From the NCBI RefSeq assembly GCF_011059135.1, contig NZ_JAALGD010000007.1, positions 23,631 to 87,630 of the forward strand: 64,000 nt of DNA, read 5' to 3'. Of this stretch, positions 12,190 to 22,163 are shown one piece after another. Origin of the DNA: Brevibacillus sp. SYP-B805 (lineage in GTDB: Bacteria > Bacillota > Bacilli > Brevibacillales > Brevibacillaceae). The notes beneath the pieces are model-generated. The model worked only from the letters and a program-made list of their open reading frames with translations. It had not been told where the DNA came from and did not search any database. The number at the start of each line of letters is the position of its first letter. The stretch's first letter is position 1. Made by a program: the position numbers and the translations under genes.

Positions 12190-13382
12190 CTGAGGAAAAA
12201 CGCAAGCCTACCCCCGAGGAGAAGGCTCGGGCGGCCGCAGAAGCGAAAGCGAAAGCGGAAGCTCTGCGCAAAATGAAAGAAGAAGGGCAAACCTTGCAGG
12301 CGAGTGCTTCCGAAGCAGTCGCTTCTTCCGCTGGTGAGAACACGGAGGAGAGCAAACCGGCCCCGACACCGGATGATCTGGCGAAAGCGAAGGCCGAAGC
12401 AGCGGCCAAGGCAAAGGCGGCAGCAGCGGCGGCAGCGGCTGCAAAAGCTAAAGCCGCACGAGAAGCAGCGGAAGCCGGTGCGGCACCAGCCGCCGGGACG
12501 ACTCCGGCTGCAGGCGGTGACGATGCAGATGCCAAGGCGAAAGCCGCAGCTGCGGCAAAAGCGAAAGCTGCAGCAGCTGCCGCAGCGGCAGCAAAAGCCA
12601 AGGCGGCCAGAGAAGCGGCGGAAGGGGGAGCCGCCGAAGCAGGCGGTGACGATGCGGACGCCAAGGCGAAAGCCGCAGCCAAAGCGAAAGCTGCAGCAGC
12701 CGCCGCAGCGGCAGCAAAAGCCAAGGCGGCCAGAGAAGCGGCGGAAGGGGGAGCCGCCGAAGCAGGCGGTGACGATGCGGACGCCAAGGCGAAAGCCGCA
12801 GCCGCAGCAAAAGCGAAAGCCGCAGCCGCCGCCGCAGCGGCAGCGAAAGCCAAGGCGGCAGGCGGTGAAGCGGCCGAAGCCGACGCAGCCCCGAAAGCTC
12901 CGTCCAAGAACCAGCCATATCTGGATCTGTATGTGAAGCGGATCACGGAGAAATTTGGTGCCGACGTGATCGAAGCTTCCTATATTAATGAACTGGCGAA
13001 AGAAGTGCCGACGCTGATCATCAAAAACGAAGCGTGGCATGATGTCGCCCGCTTTTTGAAAGAAGACGAGCAGCTGGCCTTTGACTATCTATCCAATCTG
13101 CACGGTGTCGATTACGAAGACCGGATGGAAGTGTATTATCACTTCTATTCGTACAAGAATCGACAAAGCCTGGCCGTCAAGGTAAAAACGAGTCGGGAAG
13201 AGCCGACAGTCGCTTCCGTCATGGATATCTGGAGCGGCGCCAACTGGAACGAACGGGAAACATACGACCTGCTCGGCATTTATTTCCCGGGACATAGCGA
13301 TTTGCGTCGAATCATGCTGCCGGATGACTGGGTAGGTCATCCGCTGCGCAAAGATTACGTGCCATACGACGAGGAGGTGTAG
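12186..13382 (+). CDS. nuoC: NADH-quinone oxidoreductase subunit C with long Ala/Lys-rich N-terminal extension
   Basis: A 398-residue protein. The last ~157 residues are the ordinary 30-kDa NuoC domain, with the signature around [15 protein letters not shown]. The first ~240 residues are a low-complexity extension rich in Ala, Lys and Glu. It starts at GTG 12186, which overlaps the nuoB stop by four bases. Its core is a tandem repeat of roughly 41-46 residues, each with a [13 protein letters not shown] block, a long Ala run and an [13 protein letters not shown] block; at DNA level the copies near 12598 and 12721 are almost identical (123 bases apart). Shorter Lys/Ala-rich NuoC tails are known in Bacilli, but this one is longer than the enzyme domain. 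Its role is unknown; a long helix or a surface tether is a guess. Confidence 0.92.
   Translation: MTEEKRKPTPEEKARAAAEAKAKAEALRKMKEEGQTLQASASEAVASSAGENTEESKPAPTPDDLAKAKAEAAAKAKAAAAAAAAAKAKAAREAAEAGAAPAAGTTPAAGGDDADAKAKAAAAAKAKAAAAAAAAAKAKAAREAAEGGAAEAGGDDADAKAKAAAKAKAAAAAAAAAKAKAAREAAEGGAAEAGGDDADAKAKAAAAAKAKAAAAAAAAAKAKAAGGEAAEADAAPKAPSKNQPYLDLYVKRITEKFGADVIEASYINELAKEVPTLIIKNEAWHDVARFLKEDEQLAFDYLSNLHGVDYEDRMEVYYHFYSYKNRQSLAVKVKTSREEPTVASVMDIWSGANWNERETYDLLGIYFPGHSDLRRIMLPDDWVGHPLRKDYVPYDEEV
12520..12870 (+). repeat. In-frame tandem repeats in nuoC
   Basis: Units of about 123-138 bases repeat three times with very few differences, for example the segments starting at 12598 and 12721. They encode Ala/Lys-rich units with a GGDDAD block. 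Such repeats can change copy number by recombination or slippage without breaking the frame. Confidence 0.8.
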
Positions 13383-13385
13383 AGC

Positions 13386-14534
13386 ATGAGCCCGGAACTG
13401 ACAACCGTTCATTCGGAAAAGAGCACCGAAACTGGTCTGCGCACCGAGGAAATGCTGCTGAACGTCGGGCCTCAACACCCCAGTACGCACGGTGTATTTC
13501 GCCTGATCGTCAAAATTGACGGCGAAACCATCAAAGAATCCACTCCGGTTATCGGCTACCTGCACCGCGGGACGGAAAAGCTGGCCGAGAATCTGAATTA
13601 TACCCAGATTATTCCCTATACGGATCGCATGGATTATCTGTCCGCCATGACCAACAACTATGTGATCTGCCACGCGGTGGAAACGATGATGGGCATAGAG
13701 GTGCCGGAACGTGCTGAATTTTTGCGCGTCATCGCGATGGAATTGAACCGCATTGCCAGCCACCTGGTCTGGTGGGGAACCTATCTCCTCGATATCGGGG
13801 CCATGAGCCCGTTCCTGTTTGCGTTCCGCGACAGGGAAACGATTCTTGATCTGTTCAACGAGCTGTGCGGCGCCCGCCTGACCTACAACTACATGCGGAT
13901 CGGCGGCGTCAAGTGGGATGCGCCGCCGGGATGGATCGACAAGGTGGGAGAGTTCGTCCAATACATGAAAAAAGAGGTGGGCAACTATCACGCGCTTGTC
14001 TCCGGCAACGAGATTTTTCTCAATCGCTTGAAAGGGATCGGCAAGTTTGATGCCAAAACGGCCCTGGACTACTCCATGTCCGGCGTCATGCTGCGTTCCA
14101 CCGGCATCAAGTGGGATCTGCGCAAGGATGAGCCGTATTCGATTTATAACCGGTTTGAATTTGACGTTCCGACATCAACCGAAGGGGACTGCTTGGCGCG
14201 TTATCAGCTTCGCATGGCGGAGATCGAGCAGTCGCTGCGCATTGTGGAACAGGCGGTTGCCCAGTTCCCCGAGGGGGGCGAGATCATGGGCAAGGTGCCC
14301 AAGGTGATTCGTCCGCCGGTGGGGGAAACCTTCGTGCGCATTGAATCGCCGCGCGGGGAGATCGGCTGTTATATCGCCAGCCAGGGAAAAGATAAGCCGT
14401 GGCGCCTGAAGTTCCGCCGCCCTTCGTTTAATAACCTGCAAGTGCTGCCGAAGCTGTTGGAAGGGGAAAACATCGCCAACATGGTGGCGATCCTGGGCAG
14501 TATCGACATTGTTCTCGGGGAGGTTGACGCGTAA
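13386..14534 (+). CDS. nuoD: NADH-quinone oxidoreductase subunit D
   Basis: A 382-residue 49-kDa-type subunit lining the quinone-binding cavity. The hydrogenase-derived motif GPQHPSTHGVFRL near the N-terminus and the YLHRGTEKLAE and DRMDYLSAM segments are conserved. The stop overlaps the nuoH start (TAATG), so translation is coupled. Confidence 0.96.
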   Translation: MSPELTTVHSEKSTETGLRTEEMLLNVGPQHPSTHGVFRLIVKIDGETIKESTPVIGYLHRGTEKLAENLNYTQIIPYTDRMDYLSAMTNNYVICHAVETMMGIEVPERAEFLRVIAMELNRIASHLVWWGTYLLDIGAMSPFLFAFRDRETILDLFNELCGARLTYNYMRIGGVKWDAPPGWIDKVGEFVQYMKKEVGNYHALVSGNEIFLNRLKGIGKFDAKTALDYSMSGVMLRSTGIKWDLRKDEPYSIYNRFEFDVPTSTEGDCLARYQLRMAEIEQSLRIVEQAVAQFPEGGEIMGKVPKVIRPPVGETFVRIESPRGEIGCYIASQGKDKPWRLKFRRPSFNNLQVLPKLLEGENIANMVAILGSIDIVLGEVDA

Positions 14535-15544
14535 TGGCAAATCTCCTGCAACAGACAACCTCTCTGTGGAATGTCACGATGTTTGCGTTGGCAGCGGTGG
14601 TGCTGCTGCTGGTCGTGCTGGGCTTTGTCACCTACGCCATCTACTTTGAACGGAAGGTAATCGGTTGGATGCAGCTGCGCATCGGCCCCAACCGTGTGGG
14701 TCCGCTCGGCCTGCTGCAGACCGTAGCGGATGTGGCAAAACTCCTGATGAAAGAGGATACCCGTCCGCAAAATGCGGATAAAGCCCTGTTTGCGCTGGCG
14801 CCGGTCCTTGCCTATGCGCCGGCGTTCGGGGTACTGGCGGTGATTCCGTTTACCGACAGCATTCAGTTTGCCGATCTGGGCATCGGGGTGCTTTACTACA
14901 TTGCTCTCTCCGGCATTACCGTCCTGGGCGTCATCACCGCAGGCTGGGCGTCGAACAACAAATACTCGTTGATCGGCGGCCTGCGTTCGGCGGCGCAGAT
15001 GATCAGCTATGAAGTACCGCTGGTCATGTCGGTCGTGGGCGTGGTGTTGATGACCGGCAGCATGAATCTGCGTGAGATCGTGGAAGCGCAAAAAGACGTC
15101 TGGAACATCGTTCCCCAGTTTCTCGGCTTCCTCGTCTTTCTCGTGGCGGCGCAGGCAGAGCTGAACCGTACGCCGTTTGACCTGCCCGAAGCGGAGTCCG
15201 AGCTGGTGGCCGGTTATCACGTCGAGTATTCCGGTTTCCGCTTTGCGATGTTCATGCTCGCGGAATACGTTTATATGTTTGGCATGGGGGCGCTCGTCAC
15301 CATCCTGTTCCTGGGCGGGTGGCTGCCGATTCCGGGGCTGTCGTTCATTCCGGGAATTGTCTGGTTTATCCTGAAGTTTTCCCTCTACGTTTTCTTCCAG
15401 TTCTGGCTTCGCGCGACCATGCCGCGCCTGCGGGCAGATCAGCTGATGTCCTTTGCGTGGAAGGGGCTGCTGCCGGTCGCGCTGCTCAATATCCTGATCA
15501 CGGCTGTCGTCATCTCCGTGCAGAACGGGTCGTTCCACTCGTAA
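14534..15544 (+). CDS. nuoH: NADH-quinone oxidoreductase subunit H
   Basis: A 336-residue membrane subunit with about eight helices that links the quinone cavity to the proton-pumping arm. The first-loop signature YFERKVIGWMQLRIGPNRVG and the acidic loop RTPFDLPEAESELVAGY are present. Confidence 0.96.
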   Translation: MANLLQQTTSLWNVTMFALAAVVLLLVVLGFVTYAIYFERKVIGWMQLRIGPNRVGPLGLLQTVADVAKLLMKEDTRPQNADKALFALAPVLAYAPAFGVLAVIPFTDSIQFADLGIGVLYYIALSGITVLGVITAGWASNNKYSLIGGLRSAAQMISYEVPLVMSVVGVVLMTGSMNLREIVEAQKDVWNIVPQFLGFLVFLVAAQAELNRTPFDLPEAESELVAGYHVEYSGFRFAMFMLAEYVYMFGMGALVTILFLGGWLPIPGLSFIPGIVWFILKFSLYVFFQFWLRATMPRLRADQLMSFAWKGLLPVALLNILITAVVISVQNGSFHS

Positions 15545-15583
15545 TCCTTGCCATGACAGCCATTACCAAGAGGGGTGAAACAC

Positions 15584-15997
15584 ATGCTCGGCTTTGCTAA
15601 AGGGCTCGGATACACCTTCAAACAGCTGTCCGCCAAAAAAGTAACCCACTTCTACCCGGACGTGCCGTTTCCGATGCCGCCCCGCTTTCGGGGGATCCAG
15701 CACTTCTCTCCGGAGAAATGCATCGTCTGCAACCAATGCGCCCGCATCTGTCCGACCGAGTGCATCCAATTGACAGGAAAACCGCATCCGGATCCGGAGA
15801 AAAAGGGAAAAATTATCGATACGTACGATATCAATTTCGAAATCTGCATTCTGTGCGATCTGTGTACGGAAGTATGCCCGACCGAAGCGATCGTCATGAC
15901 CAACAACTTCGAGTTGGCCGCATACAGCCGCGACGAATTGTTCAAGAATCTGCAGTGGCTGGATGACAACAATACCAACGTCAGGGAGGAGAATTGA
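15584..15997 (+). CDS. nuoI: NADH-quinone oxidoreductase subunit I
   Basis: A 137-residue ferredoxin-like subunit with two [4Fe-4S] clusters (N6a/N6b). The ligands are Cys46, 49, 52 and 56 and Cys88, 91, 94 and 98. ATG 15584 is preferred because AGAGGGG sits just upstream; the GTG at 15575 falls inside the ribosome site. With nuoB it is the only cluster-bearing subunit encoded here, since nuoE, F and G are absent. Confidence 0.95.
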   Translation: MLGFAKGLGYTFKQLSAKKVTHFYPDVPFPMPPRFRGIQHFSPEKCIVCNQCARICPTECIQLTGKPHPDPEKKGKIIDTYDINFEICILCDLCTEVCPTEAIVMTNNFELAAYSRDELFKNLQWLDDNNTNVREEN

Positions 15998-15999
15998 CC

Positions 16000-16509
16000 A
16001 TGAGCGGCTCATTTGCGGCGTTTTTCATCCTTTCTCTCCTGACGATCGGGGGAGCGGTCTTCATGATCAGCTTCACCCGGGTGGTACATATGGTGATCTC
16101 GCTTGGCGTCACGTTTCTCAGCATCGCCGGGCTGTTCATTCTCCTGGAGGCGGAGTTTGTGGCCGTCTCCCAGGTGCTTGTTTACTCCGGCGCGATTTCG
16201 ATCCTGATGCTGTTCGGCATCATGCTGACCAAGCACGATGCGATCGAGGACGGCGGCAGCCGCGGGGTGAACCGCATCGTCGGCTTCCTGATCGTGGCGG
16301 TGTTCTTCGCCATTTGCTTCTGGGCGATCCAGAGGACGACCTGGCCGGGACCCGCGCCAATTTCCCAGCCGGATGTAAGCAACGCGAAACAGATCGGTAT
16401 GGAAGTATTTACCAAATACGTCATTCCGTTTGAGTTGGTTTCCGTCCTGCTGCTGGTGGCATTGGTCGGTGCCATTATCATGGCGAAAAAGGAGGGGGAC
16501 AACGAGTGA
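16000..16509 (+). CDS. nuoJ: NADH-quinone oxidoreductase subunit J
   Basis: A 169-residue membrane subunit with five hydrophobic segments. The helix with the pi-bulge region ([20 protein letters not shown]) is clear. ATG 16000 is spaced about 10 bases from GGGAGG; the in-frame TTG at 15994 is too close. It ends overlapping nuoK. Confidence 0.93.
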   Translation: MSGSFAAFFILSLLTIGGAVFMISFTRVVHMVISLGVTFLSIAGLFILLEAEFVAVSQVLVYSGAISILMLFGIMLTKHDAIEDGGSRGVNRIVGFLIVAVFFAICFWAIQRTTWPGPAPISQPDVSNAKQIGMEVFTKYVIPFELVSVLLLVALVGAIIMAKKEGDNE

Positions 16510-16820
16510 TGACCTTACAACTGCCTTCGTTTCTGCTGGTCGCACTGATCCTCTTTTCCGTCGGTTTGTACGGGGCGCTGACGAAGCGCAACGCCGTTAT
16601 CGTTTTGCTGTCGATCGAGCTGATGCTCAACGCGGCCAATATCAATCTGGTCGCCTTCGCCAAGTATGGCCTGCATGCCGCCATCACGGGGCAGATTTTC
16701 ACGCTCTTTTCGATGACGGTGGCGGCGGCCGAGGTCGCAGTCGGACTGGCGATCCTGATCGCGCTGTACCGCAACCGCGCGACGGTGAATATCGACGAGA
16801 TGGACACGATGAAACACTAG
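16506..16820 (+). CDS. nuoK: NADH-quinone oxidoreductase subunit K
   Basis: A 104-residue three-helix membrane subunit. The conserved carboxylates are in the [15 protein letters not shown] and [14 protein letters not shown] segments. The start is either GTG 16506 (4-base overlap with nuoJ, 10 bases from GGAGG) or ATG 16509; the two differ by a single residue. Confidence 0.94.
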   Translation: MMTLQLPSFLLVALILFSVGLYGALTKRNAVIVLLSIELMLNAANINLVAFAKYGLHAAITGQIFTLFSMTVAAAEVAVGLAILIALYRNRATVNIDEMDTMKH

Positions 16821-16851
16821 GAAGAGCTTTCCAAAAAGGATGGGTGAACAA

Positions 16852-18762
16852 ATGGATTCGATAATGCAGTACGCTTGGCTAATCCCGCTTTTCCCGCTCT
16901 TTGCTTTCATCGTGATCGTTTCCTTTGGTCGTCAGTTGAAAGAAGGAGCGGCCTACGTGGGAATTCTCTGTACGGGGATTTCCTTCGTATTGGCGGCCAT
17001 GACCTTCTGGGCGCGTTTCCAGCCGGGTGCCACCGATGTGAAAACGACCGTGGATTGGCTGGAAATGCTCGACAAGGTTGTCCGCATGGGCTTTGAAGTG
17101 AATCAGCTCAATGCGATGATGCTGGTTATCGTCACCTTTGTCAGCCTGCTGGTGCAGATCTACTCCAAAGGCTACATGCATGGTGACGAGCGTTTCCCGG
17201 TTTTCTACCAATACCTGTCGCTCTTCACCTTCTCGATGCTGGGCCTTGTGATCTCGCCCAACCTGCTGCAGGTCTATATTTTCTGGGAGCTGGTGGGGGT
17301 TTGCTCCTTCCTGCTCGTCGGCTACTACTACTTCAAACCGGAAGCGAAGGCTGCCGCCAAAAAGGCGTTCATCGTCACCCGGATCGGCGATGTGGGCCTG
17401 TTTATCGGGATCGCCCTGCTGTTCTGGGGCACCGGCAGCTTTGATTACGCCGACATCTTCAATGCGATCGCTCTGGGCAGACTGGAGCCGTGGATGATCA
17501 CGCTGACGGCCGTGCTGATCTTCATCGGCGCGGTGGGCAAATCGGGTCAATTCCCGCTGCATACCTGGCTGCCGGACGCGATGGAAGGCCCGACGCCGGT
17601 ATCCGCCTTGATCCACGCCGCGACGATGGTGGCGGCAGGGGTGTACCTGGTGGCGGCTGCCTATCCGCTGTTCCTCGCTTCGGAAACAGCGCTGAACGTC
17701 GTTGCCTATGTGGGCGGGTTTACCGCGATCTTTGCCGCCTCCATCGGGCTGACCCAGCGGGATATCAAGCGGGTTCTGGCCTATTCCACGGTAAGCCAGC
17801 TCGGCTACATGATGCTGGCGCTGGGAGCGGCCGGGGCGGCCGGCTATGTGGCAGGCACGTTCCATCTGATGACCCATGCGTTCTTCAAAGCGCTGCTGTT
17901 CCTGGCAGCCGGCAGCGTCATCCACGCCGTCCACACCCAGGATGTGTTCGAGATGGGCGGTCTGTGGAAAAAGATGCCGGTTACGGGCTGGGTCTTTCTC
18001 ATCGGCTGTCTCGCGATTGCCGGCGTACCGCCATTCTCGGGCTACTGGTCCAAGGAAGAGATTCTGGGGGCCGTCTATGCGGCTCATCGCTATGATCTGT
18101 TGTGGGTCGGCATCATTGCGGCCTTCTTTACCGCCTTCTACATGTTCCGTCTCTTCTTCCTGACCTTTGTCGGACAGCCGCGGGGCGAAGGGCATCATGA
18201 GGTGCACGAGTCTCCGGCCGTCATGACCGTACCGCTGGTGCTGCTGGCGGTTCCGGCCGTCATCGCCGGTTTCGTCAACACGCCGTATGCGCCCGTGCTG
18301 GGAGAGTGGCTGCTGGATGGCAGCATCGGCGCTCTTTTCAAGGAGACCGGGGAACATGCGGCCGCCTGGGTTCAGGTTGCGGCGATTCTGGTCTCCCTGC
18401 TGGGGATTGGTCTTGCCTATCTGATGTATGCCAAGCGCTCGGTGGCGCCGGAAGCCATCGTCCGGCCGCTGCCATGGCTCTATCAATTGTCTTATCGCAA
18501 GTATTACATCGACGAAATCTATCATGCTGTGTTTGTCCGACCGCTGGGGTGGATCGGGTACGGCTTGCAGTTCTTTGACCGTTTCGTCGTGGACGGGTTG
18601 GTGGGGCTAACCGCCAAAATCGCCAATTTCATCGGCTGGCTGCACGCCCGCCTGCAGAACGGACAGGTCCAAACCTATGGGGTTGTCGTGCTGCTCGGAA
18701 TGGTCCTGATCCTGATCGGCTATTCCCTGACGGTGCAAGGAGGTGTTCCGTTTGCCAAATAG
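16852..18762 (+). CDS. nuoL: NADH-quinone oxidoreductase subunit L
   Basis: A 636-residue antiporter-like subunit at the far end of the proton-pumping arm, with about 16 helices and a long lateral helix at the C-terminus. The conserved core GKSGQFPLHTWLPDAMEGP is clear. ATG 16852 is chosen because GGATGGGTGA lies between it and the alternative ATG 16840. The C-terminus overlaps the start of nuoM. Confidence 0.96.
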   Translation: MDSIMQYAWLIPLFPLFAFIVIVSFGRQLKEGAAYVGILCTGISFVLAAMTFWARFQPGATDVKTTVDWLEMLDKVVRMGFEVNQLNAMMLVIVTFVSLLVQIYSKGYMHGDERFPVFYQYLSLFTFSMLGLVISPNLLQVYIFWELVGVCSFLLVGYYYFKPEAKAAAKKAFIVTRIGDVGLFIGIALLFWGTGSFDYADIFNAIALGRLEPWMITLTAVLIFIGAVGKSGQFPLHTWLPDAMEGPTPVSALIHAATMVAAGVYLVAAAYPLFLASETALNVVAYVGGFTAIFAASIGLTQRDIKRVLAYSTVSQLGYMMLALGAAGAAGYVAGTFHLMTHAFFKALLFLAAGSVIHAVHTQDVFEMGGLWKKMPVTGWVFLIGCLAIAGVPPFSGYWSKEEILGAVYAAHRYDLLWVGIIAAFFTAFYMFRLFFLTFVGQPRGEGHHEVHESPAVMTVPLVLLAVPAVIAGFVNTPYAPVLGEWLLDGSIGALFKETGEHAAAWVQVAAILVSLLGIGLAYLMYAKRSVAPEAIVRPLPWLYQLSYRKYYIDEIYHAVFVRPLGWIGYGLQFFDRFVVDGLVGLTAKIANFIGWLHARLQNGQVQTYGVVVLLGMVLILIGYSLTVQGGVPFAK

Positions 18763-20305
18763 CTACTTGTTGTCGCTCATTACTCTTTCGCCGTTGGTGG
18801 CCATTGTGATTCTGGCCTTTGTGCCGAAGAATCAGGGCGGGATACTGAAGCAGATCGGGATTCTCGGAACGCTGCTGCCGCTGGTTCTCTCTTTCCTGCT
18901 GTTCGCCAACTTCAACTATGGCGATCCGCACATGCAGTTCGTCGAAAAGGTGAACTGGATCTCCATCCCCGTGGGCAATCCGCAGATGGGGGAAGTGTTC
19001 TCCTTTACCATCAACTATGAAATGGGGGTAGACGGTGTCTCCATGCCGCTGATCGTGCTGACGGCGATCATCGGCACCCTGGCCGCTGTCGCCTCCTGGC
19101 AGATCAAGAAGCGGTTAAAGGAATACTTCATCCTGTTTCATCTCTTGCTGATCGGCATGTTTGGCGTCTTCGCCGCGCAGAACCTGCTCTTGTTCTTTAT
19201 CTTCTTTGAACTGACGCTGGTGCCCATGTATTTCCTCATCGGCATCTGGGGCTATTCCGATCGGGAGCGGGCCGCCAACACGTTCCTCCTGTACAACGGG
19301 GTGGGCTCGGCCATCATGCTGATCGCGTTTTTGATCATCTATCTGACGATTCCGGGAGTAAACGGCAATCCGACGATGAACTTCGGGGAGCTGGCTGCGG
19401 CGCTGTCGACCCCCAATAATCCGATGCTCCAGCATGTATCGCCGTCGCTGTTGTTCGGTTTGTTTCTGGCATTGTTTATCGCCTTTGGCATCAAGCTGCC
19501 GGTCTTTCCGTTCCATACGTGGATGCTGAAAGTGCACGTGCAGGCACCGCCGTCCATCGTCATGATCCACTCCGGGATTCTCCTGAAGATGGGGGCGTAT
19601 GGTCTCCTGCGCATCGGGATCGGCTTTTTCCCGGAGCAGGCCTATCAATTCGCCACCTGGATGGCGGTTCTTGGCCTTATCAATGTGCTGTACGGAGCCG
19701 TGCTTGCCTTTGTCCAAAAGGATTTGAAAATGGTGCTGGCCTACTCCAGTATCAGCCATATGGGTATCGTGCTTCTCGGCTTCGCCGCGATGAACTCGAT
19801 CGGCTTCCAGGGGGCGATTTTCCAGGTGATCTCCCACGGCTTTATCTCCGCGCTGATGTTCTTCCTGATCGGCGTCATCTGGGAGAGAACCGAGACCTCG
19901 ATGATCAGCGAGCTGGGCGGCTTGGCCAAATCGATGCCGTTTATCAGCGGCGTGCTGCTGGCGGCCGCCATGGCTTCCCTCGGATTGCCGGGGATGTCGG
20001 GCTTCATCAGCGAATTTCTCGCCTTCCTGGGATTGTTCGGCGTGAAGCCCGTCATGGCCGCCGTGGGGACGCTCGGGATCATTCTCACCGCTGTTTACCT
20101 GCTGCGGGCAGTCCTGCGCACCACCTTCGGCCCGATGCCGGATCGTTATCAGGGGGCTGCGGACGCACAGCCGATCGAAGTGATTCCCATGGTGGTGCTG
20201 CTCGGCTTCATCATCCTGATCGGGATCTACCCGGCCGTGTTGAGCGAGCCGCTGCAGGAGACATTGAAAAACATTGTGCCGATCGTTCCGGGGATGGGGG
20301 GGTAA
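18752..20305 (+). CDS. nuoM: NADH-quinone oxidoreductase subunit M
   Basis: A 517-residue antiporter-like proton-pumping subunit with 14 hydrophobic segments and the family motif KLPVFPFHTWMLKVHVQAP. TTG 18752 is preferred: the strong AAGGAGGTG site (18737-18745) is at normal distance from it and would contain the alternative GTG 18743. The start lies inside the end of nuoL. Confidence 0.94.
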   Translation: MPNSYLLSLITLSPLVAIVILAFVPKNQGGILKQIGILGTLLPLVLSFLLFANFNYGDPHMQFVEKVNWISIPVGNPQMGEVFSFTINYEMGVDGVSMPLIVLTAIIGTLAAVASWQIKKRLKEYFILFHLLLIGMFGVFAAQNLLLFFIFFELTLVPMYFLIGIWGYSDRERAANTFLLYNGVGSAIMLIAFLIIYLTIPGVNGNPTMNFGELAAALSTPNNPMLQHVSPSLLFGLFLALFIAFGIKLPVFPFHTWMLKVHVQAPPSIVMIHSGILLKMGAYGLLRIGIGFFPEQAYQFATWMAVLGLINVLYGAVLAFVQKDLKMVLAYSSISHMGIVLLGFAAMNSIGFQGAIFQVISHGFISALMFFLIGVIWERTETSMISELGGLAKSMPFISGVLLAAAMASLGLPGMSGFISEFLAFLGLFGVKPVMAAVGTLGIILTAVYLLRAVLRTTFGPMPDRYQGAADAQPIEVIPMVVLLGFIILIGIYPAVLSEPLQETLKNIVPIVPGMGG

Positions 20306-20308
20306 GCC

Positions 20309-21835
20309 ATGGACGTAAAGGATATATTTTCATATAATTGGAGCTACCTTCTGCCCGAGCTGATCATCCTGGGATTCGCGACGGCCCTGTCCCTCCTGGA
20401 TCTGGCGATGGGCAAGCGGACCAATCGGGCGGTGTTGGCATGGCTGGCGCTTGCAGGCGTCCTTCTCTCCGGCATTTTTGTCGTGGTGAACATGGTCACC
20501 CTCAATGCCCCATACTCGTATATGGCGGATATGCTGCGCGTGGATGGTTACGGCAATGCGTTCAAGCTGCTGTTCCTGAGCGGGGTGGCCTTTACCCTGA
20601 TCCTGTCCGTCTGTTATATGAAGCAAGGGGAGATTACCCATCAGGGCGAGTATTACTATCTGCTGCTTACCGCGCTGCTCGGGGCGATGGTGATGGCCTC
20701 GTCGGCCGATCTCATCACCCTGTTCGTGGGCCTGGAGCTGCTTTCCCTTTCGTCGTACGTTCTGGTCGGACTGCGGAAGAAATCGCTGAACGCCAATGAA
20801 TCCTCGTTCAAATACGTCGTGTCGGGCGGGATTGCGACAGCCTTTACGCTGTTCGGCATGTCCTACATGTACGGTCTGGGGGGCACGACCAATCTGTATC
20901 TGCTGGCCGACCGGCTGAGCGAAGCGTATGCGGGCGGCTATGCGTTCCTGGTGCTGCTGGCCTTCGCGTTTGTTGTTATCGGCCTCAGCTTCAAGATCTC
21001 TGCCGTGCCCAATCACATGTGGGCGCCCGATGTCTATCAGGGAGCACCGACGCCGATCACCGCTTTTCTGGCGGTCGTCTCCAAGACGGCGGGATTTGCC
21101 ATGGTATTCCGCCTGCTCTTCGGCGCTTTCATCGGATTGGCTTCTCCGGCCGGAGGAAGCGTGCTGATGGAAAATCTGAGCCCGTACATCAGCGTCATCG
21201 CGGCGGCGTCGATGATCATCGGCAATACGATGGCGCTGCGCCAGACCAATGTGAAGCGCATGATGGCCTACTCCGGGATTGCCCAGGCCGGGTATATTCT
21301 CGTTCCGTTTGCCACGCTGACCAGCCTCTTTTTTGAGCAAAGCGTCTTTTATCTCTTCGCTTACCTGCTGGCCAGCTTCGGCGCGTTTGCTGTACTGATG
21401 CTGGTGTTCCGCGATCAGCAGTCGGAAGAGTTGAAGTCGTTTGCCGGACTGTATCACCGTTCGCCGCTCGTCGCGGTGGCGATGACCATCTTCCTGCTGT
21501 CGATGGCGGGGATTCCGGTAACGGCCGGATTCATCGGCAAGTTCTATCTGTTTGTGAGCGCCATTCTGCAGCATCATTACTGGCTGTCGGCCGTGATGAT
21601 CGCAACCAGCGTCATCTCGTACTACTACTATTTCGGGATCATCCGCCAGATGTATATGCGTCCCGGCGCGACAGAGGCACCGCTGCCGCTTCCGAAAGGC
21701 GTCGCCTTTGTCATCGTGCTGACGGCGCTTGCCACATTTGTGGTGGGGATTGTTCCGGGCGCGGTCTTCGATTTTGTGCAGGCCCATTTCAATCCGTCGT
21801 TTGATTTCGGCGGCATGACCAGTTCAAGCAAATAG
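20309..21835 (+). CDS. nuoN: NADH-quinone oxidoreductase subunit N
   Basis: A 508-residue antiporter-like subunit, the last of the operon. The family motif is VPNHMWAPDVYQGAPTP, and the lysine-bearing helices are present. ATG 20309 follows a G-rich ribosome site three bases after nuoM. A terminator follows. Confidence 0.95.
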   Translation: MDVKDIFSYNWSYLLPELIILGFATALSLLDLAMGKRTNRAVLAWLALAGVLLSGIFVVVNMVTLNAPYSYMADMLRVDGYGNAFKLLFLSGVAFTLILSVCYMKQGEITHQGEYYYLLLTALLGAMVMASSADLITLFVGLELLSLSSYVLVGLRKKSLNANESSFKYVVSGGIATAFTLFGMSYMYGLGGTTNLYLLADRLSEAYAGGYAFLVLLAFAFVVIGLSFKISAVPNHMWAPDVYQGAPTPITAFLAVVSKTAGFAMVFRLLFGAFIGLASPAGGSVLMENLSPYISVIAAASMIIGNTMALRQTNVKRMMAYSGIAQAGYILVPFATLTSLFFEQSVFYLFAYLLASFGAFAVLMLVFRDQQSEELKSFAGLYHRSPLVAVAMTIFLLSMAGIPVTAGFIGKFYLFVSAILQHHYWLSAVMIATSVISYYYYFGIIRQMYMRPGATEAPLPLPKGVAFVIVLTALATFVVGIVPGAVFDFVQAHFNPSFDFGGMTSSSK

Positions 21836-21848
21836 CGCGGATAAGCAG

Positions 21849-21884
21849 AAAAAAGGGACGGCTTTTGGACAGCCGCCCTTTTTT
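21849..21884 (+). terminator. Terminator of the nuo operon
   Basis: A run AAAAAAGGG with GGCT pairs with AGCC and CCCTTTTTT around a TTTGGAC loop. It separates nuoN from the next gene. Confidence 0.8.
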
Positions 21885-21906
21885 CCTAACGAAGGAGGAG
21901 TTTCGG

Positions 21907-22134
21907 ATGATCGATGCGTATCCCCTCATCAACATCGTGATAACCATCATCTGCATTGCGGTGAGCTGGTGGGGCCTGCAGGCGTTCCGCTTTGATCTGT
22001 TCCTGAAAAAAGCGGACAGTCCCCAGGCCAAGCTCCTGCAGGTGCTGCTGTCGATCTTCCTCGGCAGCGGCGTCGCTCGCTTTTTCATGGAGTATCTCTC
22101 CTCATCGCTGCTGTTGGGAAGACTGTTTTCCTAA
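21907..22134 (+). CDS. DUF1146 family membrane protein (YwzB-like)
   Basis: A 75-residue protein with two hydrophobic helices and the WWGLQAFRFDLFLK segment of the DUF1146 family (B. subtilis YwzB). ATG 21907 follows GAAGGAGGAG. In Bacilli this small gene sits between the respiratory/ATPase operons and ywmB-murA, the same place as here. No function has been established that I know of. Confidence 0.85.
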   Translation: MIDAYPLINIVITIICIAVSWWGLQAFRFDLFLKKADSPQAKLLQVLLSIFLGSGVARFFMEYLSSSLLLGRLFS

Positions 22135-22163
22135 ACAAGAATAAGCTGCAAGTACGGGTATAT

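Noticed and set aside
12520..12870. CRISPR-like regular repeats
   Set aside because: The repeats are in-frame coding repeats of nuoC without unique spacers; the same holds for 39480-39640 and 62599-63590.
16879..18525. 548-codon open frame on the minus strand across nuoL
   Set aside because: Antisense to a certain gene; composition dominated by Arg, His, Gln and Asp with no fold signal.
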